Shown one piece after another: positions 1 through 6,636 of a stretch of 16,126 nucleotides of DNA. Source of the DNA: CAZDAM01 sp964503595 (GTDB lineage Bacteria > Muiribacteriota > UBA6191). How positions within the stretch are numbered: position 1 is the first letter of the stretch; each line of letters starts with the position of its first letter. The notes under the pieces are model-generated. The model made no database searches, was not told the DNA's origin, and saw nothing but the letters and a program-made list of their open reading frames with translations. The DNA lies in NCBI GenBank assembly GCA_964503595.1, contig CAZDAM010000080.1:1-16126 (forward strand). Direction: 5' to 3'. Made by a program: the position numbers and the translations under genes.

Positions 1-808
1 CAAGAATCCCGTTCATGGGAGTGCGGATTTCGTGACTGACGTTGGCCAGAAACTGGCTTTTGGCCTGAATGGCGTTCTTCAGATGTTCTTCTGCCTGACG
101 CCTTTGGGTGATGTCCCGTCCGACGACGAGAAGGCCTTTACGGTTGCTGTCGTGAAAGAAAGTAGGGACTTTGATGACATCAAGAACTGTGCGGAAACCA
201 TTGGGGTGGAGGATGATTTCGTCTTCCCGGTTAATCTGTCCTGATTGCCAGGCGGCTTCATCGGATTTTTCGCATGCAAGGAGGGCTTCGCGATAATTTG
301 GAGAGAAGTCAGCCAGTTGCCGATCGGTCAGTCCCCGATAGGCTACCCCCTCCAGTCTGAACAGTCTGAGAGCGTAGGTGTTGGCCTCCAGCCAGCGGCC
401 CAGTCCATCTTTGAAACAGACAATATCCGGCATGGTTTTGAGGAGGGTGCGGAGTCTTTCATCGCTTTTCTGAAGATCCAGAAGGCTGTTTTCCATCCAG
501 CCGAAAAAGGTGATGTTGTGGTTGTCCTTGTCTTTTTTCAAGTGCAGGATATGACTCTCTCCCAGAGTTCCCATGCGAAACTCTTCCTTAAGGGAGCCCT
601 GATGCTGAAGCGTGGTCCATGCCATTTGCCAGCGTTCTCTTTCGTCAGGATGAATCAGAACTTCAAAGCGAGCGCCCTCCAAAGGAAAGTCAGTGTGGAG
701 AAGTTTGTTAAATCCGGGATCCGCAAAAAGAATATGCTGCTGGGAGTTCAGACAAAAAGCCCGAAGAGGAAGGTTCTGCAGAAGTTTTTTGAACATAGAG
801 GCAGACAT
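1..808 (-). CDS. PAS-domain sensor histidine kinase, N-terminal part (cut by window edge)
   Basis: Reading the minus strand from the ATG at 808-806 gives an open frame of 269 residues that runs off the left edge. Residues about 1-105 look like a divergent PAS domain. Residues about 114-240 are a clearer PAS domain with a PAC-like end (GRDITQRRQAEEHL). It is followed by the histidine-kinase H-box FLANVSHEIRTPMNGI, in which His259 is the expected phosphorylated residue. The catalytic ATPase domain, and any receiver domain, would lie beyond the window. No membrane segment or signal peptide is visible, so this should be a cytoplasmic kinase autophosphorylating on His259 in response to a signal bound by the PAS domains. 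The start is preceded by AAGGGGA about 8 bases upstream. The gene is divergent from the SLH porin gene. The family call is secure; the signal and partner regulator are unknown. Confidence 0.93.
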   Translation of the reverse strand, partial: MSASMFKKLLQNLPLRAFCLNSQQHILFADPGFNKLLHTDFPLEGARFEVLIHPDERERWQMAWTTLQHQGSLKEEFRMGTLGESHILHLKKDKDNHNITFFGWMENSLLDLQKSDERLRTLLKTMPDIVCFKDGLGRWLEANTYALRLFRLEGVAYRGLTDRQLADFSPNYREALLACEKSDEAAWQSGQINREDEIILHPNGFRTVLDVIKVPTFFHDSNRKGLLVVGRDITQRRQAEEHLKNAIQAKSQFLANVSHEIRTPMNGIL

Positions 809-920
809 GCAGTTTTCCCCTTGCCATATCAGTACTTGCGGATAGCCGTGAAGCTCAATCAAGGGTCACAATAATCTACGACTCTCAGGAGGAATTGTTT
901 CCGATTTCAAAAAAATCCGT

Positions 921-950
921 TTGACGGGAAAGAGAAAGGGTCAATAGACT
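921..950 (+). promoter_or_regulatory. Possible sigma70-type promoter
   Basis: TTGACG (921-926) is a near-consensus -35 box. It is followed 18 bases later by TAGACT (945-950), a 4-of-6 match to the -10 box. It would fire towards the SLH porin gene, but transcription would start just before the 961-990 hairpin. Weak evidence. Confidence 0.22.
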
Positions 951-960
951 GCTGAACTTT

Positions 961-990
961 ACAAAAAAGCCTGGTGAAAGGCTTTTTTGT
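961..990. terminator. Perfect 11-bp hairpin with T-run, terminator-like
   Basis: The arms ACAAAAAAGCC (961-971) and GGCTTTTTTGT (980-990) are exact reverse complements around an 8-base loop. The A-run/T-run arms make it look like a Rho-independent terminator that could work in both directions. Its place between two divergent genes is odd, because neither annotated gene ends here. It could be an attenuator in the porin leader, the end of a very short transcript, or insulation between the divergent units. Confidence 0.5.
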
Positions 991-1053
991 GCGATTTGAT
1001 TTCGCATCCGGGATACGACACAAACAGGAAAAAACCGATACAATATTCAGGGA

Positions 1054-2685
1054 ATGAAAAAGGTCACTGGCAAACATAAATGGATGAGTATGGGACTGGG
1101 TTGGCTTTTGTCATCTGCGGTTTTTCCGGCTTCTCCTTTTGAGGATTTACCGCCTGAGCACTGGGCCTATGAGGCCCTGGAGAAGCTTGAGGCTTCCGGA
1201 GTTCTGCATTCTCTTTCCAATCGCCTCACGGAAGAGTCGCGACTGAACCGGTATGAATTTGCTTCTCTGGTGTATGAAGCAATTTCGCGCACTGAAAGTG
1301 GCTACTCCCTTCCATCAGATTCGGAAGATGCCTTGAGTCAGCTTCAGGAGGAGTTTGCCCAATCCAGTCGATTTCTCCAGAAGAAAAGTCTTCAGAACGA
1401 AAAGGAAATTCTGATTCTGAACCGGAAAGTGCGGGCTGAAGATACTGGGAATCCCAGAGTGCTCCTGTTCGGTCAGGCCATGTTTTCTGTAATTCATGCC
1501 AGTGAAGGGAGCCCCTACGCGACTTTTCAGGGAAGCTCCCGGAGTTTTCAGGTGGATAGTTTGAAACTGGGCATTGAAGCTGCCCTGGATGTCAGAACCA
1601 GCCTTTATACGACCTTGCAGATGAATCCTTCCGGGGCAGCCCGCCTGGGAGGCAATGCAGGTGAACTTTCTTTGGAAGAAGCTTTCTATCTGAAGTGGGA
1701 TTCTCTTGAGCTTGATGCTGAAGTCAGAATGGGCAGGCAGTGGCTTCCCTGGGGTAATACACGGGAAGGGGAATTTCATGCTCCCCGAAACTTTGTCAGC
1801 CATTCTCTAATCGAAAGTCTGCATTCAGGAATTTTTCAGGGGATTCTTTTTGAAAAGCAGGTGAATGCAGAATGGAGACTGGGTCTTGGTCTTCACGATG
1901 GATATTTGAAAACCATGCCGGATCAGACACGGGCCTTCTGGCCGGTAGCTGTCCTTGAGCTGCCGGGTCTGAATACCATGCGCAACAGCCTGAACCAGCC
2001 TTTGGTACCAACGGTTCCGGCGGGGACTTTTCAGCAGGGAGATCTGATTGATGACGGGGGGACTCTGGTTTTTGTCAGCAGGGAAACCGAAGATCGTCTC
2101 TTCAAATGGCAGGCGGGCTGGTTTCAAGGAGGGGATGGCCTGAAGGCCAGTTCTCCGAATTCGGCTGCCGGGCGGGCAGAAATGAATTTCTATAATTTCG
2201 GACTTGCCATGCGTCCCAGCCAGAGTATGGAGTTGAGTGCGGAGTATGTGGAAGGAAGCCGTCAGAACTATATCCGTTCTGACATGCTGGATGCAGCTGG
2301 TCGCATGGACAGTTTCCTTTATTTTCCGGGAACGGCTGGCAGTGGACGCGTGGTTGAGGATGATTTCAGAACCTTTTCGGTTCAGGCGGTCATGACTCTT
2401 GATGAGGCATCCCGGATTGGTGTGCGCTATGGCTCGCTTGAAGTTTTGCGGGAGGGGACTCAGGCCCCGACTCCTTTGAATGAAGATAATTTTGATGATC
2501 TGGCGACAGAAATGACCTTTTCGGTCAGTCGCAAAGTTACGGATTCAGGTACTCTGATTCTGGAGTATTCGACTCTGGAACTTGAGAAATCAGCAGGCCG
2601 CCTGCCCTTGGGCCTGCGAAGACCTGGGGTACTGGGGCAGGATAACCAGAGTACGGTCAGGGCTTCTTACCGCATAGAGTTCTGA
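1054..2685 (+). CDS. SLH-domain outer-membrane beta-barrel (porin-like) protein
   Basis: The 543-residue product starts with a basic, hydrophobic signal peptide (residues 1 to about 26, likely cut near FPA-S). A single S-layer homology domain follows (about 28-79; FEDLPPEHWAYEALEKL, then a TEESRLNRYEFA segment). After a coiled-coil-prone stretch (about 90-125) comes about 410 residues of alternating hydrophobic/polar strands typical of an outer-membrane barrel, ending in YRIEF with the terminal Phe used as a BAM signal. This matches the known architecture of SLH porins, where the SLH domain binds the cell-wall polymer in the periplasm and the barrel sits in the outer membrane, so the protein may both conduct solutes and tether the envelope. 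The substrate is unknown. The chosen ATG has only a short GGGA next to it; it is preferred because it gives the lysine-rich n-region. A TACAAT box at 1039-1044 is close to the start. Confidence 0.82.
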   Translation: MKKVTGKHKWMSMGLGWLLSSAVFPASPFEDLPPEHWAYEALEKLEASGVLHSLSNRLTEESRLNRYEFASLVYEAISRTESGYSLPSDSEDALSQLQEEFAQSSRFLQKKSLQNEKEILILNRKVRAEDTGNPRVLLFGQAMFSVIHASEGSPYATFQGSSRSFQVDSLKLGIEAALDVRTSLYTTLQMNPSGAARLGGNAGELSLEEAFYLKWDSLELDAEVRMGRQWLPWGNTREGEFHAPRNFVSHSLIESLHSGIFQGILFEKQVNAEWRLGLGLHDGYLKTMPDQTRAFWPVAVLELPGLNTMRNSLNQPLVPTVPAGTFQQGDLIDDGGTLVFVSRETEDRLFKWQAGWFQGGDGLKASSPNSAAGRAEMNFYNFGLAMRPSQSMELSAEYVEGSRQNYIRSDMLDAAGRMDSFLYFPGTAGSGRVVEDDFRTFSVQAVMTLDEASRIGVRYGSLEVLREGTQAPTPLNEDNFDDLATEMTFSVSRKVTDSGTLILEYSTLELEKSAGRLPLGLRRPGVLGQDNQSTVRASYRIEF

Positions 2686-2723
2686 CAGAACTCCTTCTTT
2701 TGACGAAAAAAACGTATGGCTTG

Positions 2724-2767
2724 CCCGAAGAGCAGGCCGCTCCATGAGCTCGTGGGCTGTGTTCGGG
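2724..2767 (+). other. Possible structured leader upstream of the cytochrome gene
   Basis: In the 135 bases between the porin and cytochrome genes, CCCGAA (2724-2729) pairs with TTCGGG (2762-2767). They enclose AGC/GCT and a near-perfect dyad, CCATGAGCTCGTGG (2742-2755). No T-run follows, so it does not look like a terminator. It could be a leader RNA structure or an operator. I could not match it to a riboswitch class I know. Confidence 0.22.
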
Positions 2768-2820
2768 AGAGAAACTGGTCGAGGACTGGACGATGAATGA
2801 TGTCCAAACCGAGGTTTACC

Positions 2821-3576
2821 ATGCGTAGTTTTAAGCTTCTGATTCCATTTTTTCTGGGAACAGGCCTGCTTCACAGTACTGAGGAAATGGCCAAAAAAGA
2901 GAATAAATCCTGTATCACCTGCCACAAAACGGCGCGTGGAGGGCGCCCCGGAAACAGCATGCTGAGCCCAAGGGGATTCAACTACCTGAAATCCATCATT
3001 CAAAGTGAAGATTATGTCCCGAACCAGAATTATCGCCAGCTTGGTATTCTGGCATCCAAGATTGCCGAAAATCGTCGCAAACGGGACGGAGGGGGAGAGG
3101 TTGAGCCCACCCCGGTAAAAACGGAGGAAGCGGCCCCGGAGTCTTCACCAGAGCCGGTTGAAACTCCTCCGGAAGAAGAGACCGTGAATCCCCAGAATGA
3201 AGTGGAGCCAGTCCAGCAGGAAGTCCCTGAACCGGCTCCGGTGCCCGAAGTTTCCAGGCCGGAGCCGGTGAAGGAAGACCCAGGACCGGTAACTTTGGAG
3301 AACACTCAGGAGAAACCCGCTGGGGAAATCTCTGAAAAACCCGCGGCTGCGAGGGAGGTACCGGCAGTAACAAGCTGGGCTCAACTGACTCGGAAGAAAG
3401 TGGTGACTCCGGTTGCATCTGCAGAATCTTCCCAGACGACAACGGGCTCTGGAGTTCAGGAAGTTTCAGTTCAGGAAGTACCCGCGGGGGATGTGATGAT
3501 TCTGCATCGGGATAAACCTGCAGCAGTGCATCTGCCCATCTGGTTCAATGACTGGGAATATGACGATTATTTTTAG
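2821..3576 (+). CDS. Exported monohaem c-type cytochrome with Pro/Glu-rich spacer
   Basis: The 251-residue product begins with a signal peptide (MRSFKLLIPFFLGTGLLHS). A single haem-binding CxxCH follows: CITCH at residues 31-35, where the two Cys would bind haem covalently and His35 would be an axial ligand. A Met in NSMLSPRG just after is a possible second ligand. Residues about 93-185 are a low-complexity Pro/Glu/Val spacer resembling TonB-type periplasm-spanning linkers. The last 27 residues form a separate, ordered-looking tail ending in WFNDWEYDDYF. No lipobox is seen. I chose the ATG at 2821 because GAGG lies 6 bases upstream and the signal peptide starts there; an in-frame ATG at 2797 would add 8 residues and has no ribosome site. 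The role is presumably periplasmic electron transfer; the partner is not identifiable. It sits just downstream of the SLH porin gene. Confidence 0.72.
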   Translation: MRSFKLLIPFFLGTGLLHSTEEMAKKENKSCITCHKTARGGRPGNSMLSPRGFNYLKSIIQSEDYVPNQNYRQLGILASKIAENRRKRDGGGEVEPTPVKTEEAAPESSPEPVETPPEEETVNPQNEVEPVQQEVPEPAPVPEVSRPEPVKEDPGPVTLENTQEKPAGEISEKPAAAREVPAVTSWAQLTRKKVVTPVASAESSQTTTGSGVQEVSVQEVPAGDVMILHRDKPAAVHLPIWFNDWEYDDYF

Positions 3577-3580
3577 GAGG
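3575..3580 (+). promoter_or_regulatory. Consensus ribosome binding site overlapping the cytochrome stop codon
   Basis: AGGAGG (3575-3580) includes the last two bases of the cytochrome TAG stop and lies 5 bases before the ATG at 3586. This fixes that start and implies that the two genes are co-transcribed and translationally coupled. Confidence 0.75.
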
Positions 3581-3585
3581 GGGAT

Positions 3586-3963
3586 ATGGTAAAAAGGCGT
3601 GGGGCAAAGCCCAAAAACCGGCTCAGAGCCAAACGGTTTGAAGCTGAAATCGTGAAAACGGTGGAATCCATGCTCACCGGTCTGTTCCCTGAGGATGAAG
3701 CCAGAAGAGTCGAATGGACACCTCTGATGAAGCAGCAGGTTGGCAGGATGATCAAGCGGCTTCTGGATGCGAAACTTTTGAGGGAACAGGACTTTTATGT
3801 CGGGGACTGGGTTTTTCCGGTCGCGGATCAGGGAAACGAGCCGGTTGAGGTGATTGATATCAATTACAGTCTGAAAACGGCGCGCATCAAAGATCCGAAG
3901 GAAGGAGAAATCTGGGTTCGGTTTCAGGATCTCATCAAGGACCCTGAAGCCTTCGCTTTTTAG
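3586..3963 (+). CDS. Conserved-looking small basic protein, function unknown
   Basis: I do not recognise this 125-residue protein. The first 20 residues are strongly basic (KRRGAKPKNRLRAKR). A helical stretch follows (about 18-70) with regular hydrophobic spacing. The C-terminal part (about 75-120; VGDWVFPVADQGNEPVEVID, then SLKTARIKD and WVRFQDLI) looks like a small beta-barrel of SH3/KOW type. There is no signal peptide or membrane segment, so it is probably cytoplasmic. The basic N-terminus would suit nucleic-acid or ribosome binding, but that is inference only. It starts 9 bases after the cytochrome stop behind a consensus ribosome site. The coding call is strong; the function is open. 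Confidence 0.8.
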   Translation: MVKRRGAKPKNRLRAKRFEAEIVKTVESMLTGLFPEDEARRVEWTPLMKQQVGRMIKRLLDAKLLREQDFYVGDWVFPVADQGNEPVEVIDINYSLKTARIKDPKEGEIWVRFQDLIKDPEAFAF

Positions 3964-3997
3964 ACGCTTTGGAAGTTTTCCGACCCTCTTTATGGCG

Positions 3998-4006
3998 TGC
4001 TATTAT
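3998..4006 (+). promoter_or_regulatory. Possible extended -10 promoter for the 846-residue exported protein
   Basis: TGCTATTAT (3998-4006) is an extended -10 element (TGn plus a 5-of-6 match to TATAAT). No convincing -35 lies 17 bases upstream, which extended -10 promoters can tolerate. Initiation near 4013 would give a leader of about 25 bases that includes GGAGG (4026-4030) ahead of the ATG at 4038. Confidence 0.35.
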
Positions 4007-4037
4007 TGGCGCCCACCAACACTGCGGAGGATTTTCC

Positions 4038-6578
4038 ATGTTGCGCCTGATTTCTGTGGTTCTGCTTCTGAGTTTTCCCGGTTTTACCAATCCTAAGAAT
4101 CCTTCTGCCCAGCAGGACGCCCAATTGGCAGAGGTGCTGGGAAGTGATCCGTTCTACCGCTTTCAGAAACTGAGCATGAAGAGTCTGCGTTATCGCCCCC
4201 GTACGTTTGATTTTTCGGAGACTTCAGGCTGGCCGGAAGAAATTCAGAACCTGAATACGGAAGTCGCGGGACTGAAGGAAAGGGTGGCGGACCGTATCCG
4301 CCTGAAAATGCCTTATGAGCTGATGCTTTGGTGTGCTCAGGAAGATTACCGGTTTGAACTGCACCTGGGAACCACCAGAGAAACTCTTTACTGGCTGACC
4401 CGTATGGGAGTGAATGAATCCTGGCTTTTGCATGCCCTGGGACCCTTGCAGACTGAATTTGTTCTGGTTGAACCTTCCGAAGGCAAGCCGGGACGTCTGG
4501 TTTTCACGAATCTTTACGGAGATTCCGAGCTTCTGGCCTATGCCCTCATGCTGAAATCCTGGCGTCCCCATGCCAAGGAGCTGAAAGCAGAACAGTTCGG
4601 GATTGTGGACTTTCATGTGGTAGGAAGGCAGGAGCATCTGGCTTCCTTCTTCAAGGAGACCTTCACGAGCCTTCCCAAGGATATTGATACGGTAATTCTG
4701 GATTCCGGGAACAGCGTTTTTGAGCGCCTTGTCCAAAGAAAATTCGCCGGCATGACCTTGAAATTTCTGAAGGGCATGTACGGGAAGAATTTTCTTCAGG
4801 AAATGAAATACGCCATGATTGAGGAAGGCTGTCAGGTGCCGGCGGATTATGACCCTTCTCATTATACCCTGCTTCAGTCCACGGACTCCGGGGTTCTGAA
4901 TTCCACCGAACTGAATCAGTTTCTGAAATTTCAGGCCGAGACGGTGAGAATCCTTCGGACCTGTAAGGATACCCAACTTGGAAAACTGCTGCTTTTTGGC
5001 AACGAGCTTTCTGTAAGCAAGGAGCCCATCATCAAGCAGGATGTGATCCGGGCTTTGAGGATTGCCTCGGTTCATCCGGATTTTCCGGAACTGAGCTTTG
5101 AAATTCTTCCGGTCAGCACAGCAGACCGGAAAAAGAGAATTCTGGTGGCAACCGGGATTTTCTCCGAGGCTGTGGAGGTTCTTCCGGATGTATTGAGCCG
5201 CGTGGGAGTCAAGAACTTCTGGCTTTTGACCCGTGGTAAATCCATTCATCCTTCCCACAAAGGAGTGGGGCTTGTCATGAAGGCCCTTCGAGGTGGAAAG
5301 GATGCCTCTTTGAGCATTCGACAGAGTCTGATCAGCAGTTCCGTGATGCAGAGCCTGCCCCATTTTCAGTCCGCCTTTTCCTTCAGTCCACTTCTGGAGC
5401 TGAGAGGTATTCTGGAACAGACAGATACGGAGGCCGATTTTCTGGATGCCTCCAGCTGGTTTTTCGCCCGAAGCCTTCAGAAGCAGCCTGAAATTCAGGG
5501 GGCTGTTCTGGCGGCTTTAGAGCCTTCAGAAGCAGATTTCGGCTATCCTCAGCCCGAAGCGGGAATGGTCTCGGAAGCTTTGGCGGGAAGTCTCCTTTTA
5601 AGCTCTGAAAAAGCTTTGGGACATCAGGAGGAACTGATCGACTTTCTGATTCCCTACCTGAAGCTTGAGGAGCTTCTGCTTTTTGCAGATCCCAGGAGCT
5701 TCGGATTCAAGAATATTGAGGAGAAAGTCCAGGATTATATCTCCCGTAACAATCTGAGCGAAGCCGGGTATAGCTGGTTTCTGGCAAGCCTTCGGGAATA
5801 TCTGGATGAAGGCCTGAAAACAGATGAAGAAAAGAAAGCCTGGCTGAGTTCACAGGGCATGGAAGTTCCTTCCTTGAAAGGAAAGGCATTTTCCCGCTTT
5901 CTGTCTAGTCCTTACCGGAATGAAGATGTTCTACAGCATCTCAAAAGGGTTCAGTACGCTTTGATGGAACTGATTGTTTATCTAAGGCTTCGTGGGGAAA
6001 ACCCCCAGGAGCTGGTATTTCGGTTGCATGGTTCTTTTGCCAGAGGAATTCTGTCTCCTTTGACCCCCATTGAACTTTCGGTCACCGGAATTTCTCAGGA
6101 AACTCTCTTAAGTCTGATGAAGTCACCCTTTGGTAATCTGGATCCAGGACGTCCTCTGCTATTGCAGGTAGTGCCGGCTCCAAAACATGCCGAGCAGGGA
6201 GTTTATCTGGCTTTTGACGGGCAGAAAGGTTTTGGGCTTGAGGCCTCCTGGAAGGAAGCCTGGGGCAAGCGTCGCCTGAGTGGCCTGAAAACTCTTAAGC
6301 AAAGGGCAGAGGAGTGGATTCTTGGCGCGGAACTTTTTCAGAAGCTTTCCATGGAAAACTTCTTCAATACCAAGAGCCGTATTTTTCGGTATACCTCGGC
6401 TCCTGTTGCTCACCCCAACCGGGAAGACAGTTTTGTCCAGAATGGCGTCAGCCAGCTTAAGGACGAAGCGGAACTGATTCTGGGCATGCTCTCGGAGCAG
6501 CAGAAAGACCTTCGGCAAAGGGTTATGGAGTCTCTGAATCAGCTTCAGACTTTTCACGAAGTCTGGCTGTCCTGGTGA
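4038..6578 (+). CDS. Large exported protein of unknown function
   Basis: I do not recognise this 846-residue protein. The start at 4038 has GGAGG 7 bases upstream and opens a clear signal peptide (MLRLISVVLLLSFPGFTN), so the protein is probably periplasmic or secreted. No lipobox or later membrane segment is evident. Residues about 370-410 have an alternating beta/alpha pattern (KKRILVATGIF then VKNFWLLTRG). Residues 665-682 (GSFARG then SPLTPIELSV) resemble the GS-x-ARG ... SDIDL signature of nucleotidyltransferase folds, but Pro677 and Glu679 replace the two catalytic Asp, so an active enzyme is unlikely. The last 50 residues are helical and may coil. It lies 58 bases before gspC on the same strand, so it could be a T2SS substrate or accessory factor; context is the only support. 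An in-frame ATG at 3969 would add 23 residues but lacks a ribosome site and would bury the signal peptide. Confidence 0.8.
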   Translation: MLRLISVVLLLSFPGFTNPKNPSAQQDAQLAEVLGSDPFYRFQKLSMKSLRYRPRTFDFSETSGWPEEIQNLNTEVAGLKERVADRIRLKMPYELMLWCAQEDYRFELHLGTTRETLYWLTRMGVNESWLLHALGPLQTEFVLVEPSEGKPGRLVFTNLYGDSELLAYALMLKSWRPHAKELKAEQFGIVDFHVVGRQEHLASFFKETFTSLPKDIDTVILDSGNSVFERLVQRKFAGMTLKFLKGMYGKNFLQEMKYAMIEEGCQVPADYDPSHYTLLQSTDSGVLNSTELNQFLKFQAETVRILRTCKDTQLGKLLLFGNELSVSKEPIIKQDVIRALRIASVHPDFPELSFEILPVSTADRKKRILVATGIFSEAVEVLPDVLSRVGVKNFWLLTRGKSIHPSHKGVGLVMKALRGGKDASLSIRQSLISSSVMQSLPHFQSAFSFSPLLELRGILEQTDTEADFLDASSWFFARSLQKQPEIQGAVLAALEPSEADFGYPQPEAGMVSEALAGSLLLSSEKALGHQEELIDFLIPYLKLEELLLFADPRSFGFKNIEEKVQDYISRNNLSEAGYSWFLASLREYLDEGLKTDEEKKAWLSSQGMEVPSLKGKAFSRFLSSPYRNEDVLQHLKRVQYALMELIVYLRLRGENPQELVFRLHGSFARGILSPLTPIELSVTGISQETLLSLMKSPFGNLDPGRPLLLQVVPAPKHAEQGVYLAFDGQKGFGLEASWKEAWGKRRLSGLKTLKQRAEEWILGAELFQKLSMENFFNTKSRIFRYTSAPVAHPNREDSFVQNGVSQLKDEAELILGMLSEQQKDLRQRVMESLNQLQTFHEVWLSW

Positions 6579-6605
6579 ACCATTAAACAGAACCCGCAAA
6601 ATTCC

Positions 6606-6636
6606 GATGATTTCTGTTGGATAGACTGGAATCATC
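6606..6636 (+). promoter_or_regulatory. Hairpin abutting the gspC start codon
   Basis: GATGATT (6606-6612) is the exact reverse complement of AATCATC (6630-6636), which ends one base before the gspC ATG. Inside the 17-base loop, further pairs (T-G, C-G, then G-C and T-A after one mismatch) extend the stem. The only ribosome-binding-like bases (TGGA, 6627-6630) lie in or next to the 3' arm, so the fold could limit gspC translation. Confidence 0.4.

Noticed and set aside
245..874. 209-codon plus-strand frame
   Set aside because: It is antisense to the PAS histidine kinase, whose H-box and PAS motifs are unambiguous.
2700..2728. TTGACG at 2700-2705 as a promoter for the cytochrome gene
   Set aside because: No acceptable -10 box lies 16-18 bases downstream (the sequence there is GC-rich, around TGCCCGA).
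2700..2820. Cyclic-dinucleotide (GEMM-type) riboswitch before the cytochrome gene
   Set aside because: Considered because such riboswitches can precede cytochrome genes, but the conserved GEMM core bases are not present.
4224..5363. Long open frame (379 codons) on the minus strand
   Set aside because: It lies wholly inside the 846-residue plus-strand gene, which has a ribosome site and signal peptide; the antisense product has no recognisable domain and a composition typical of a shadow frame.
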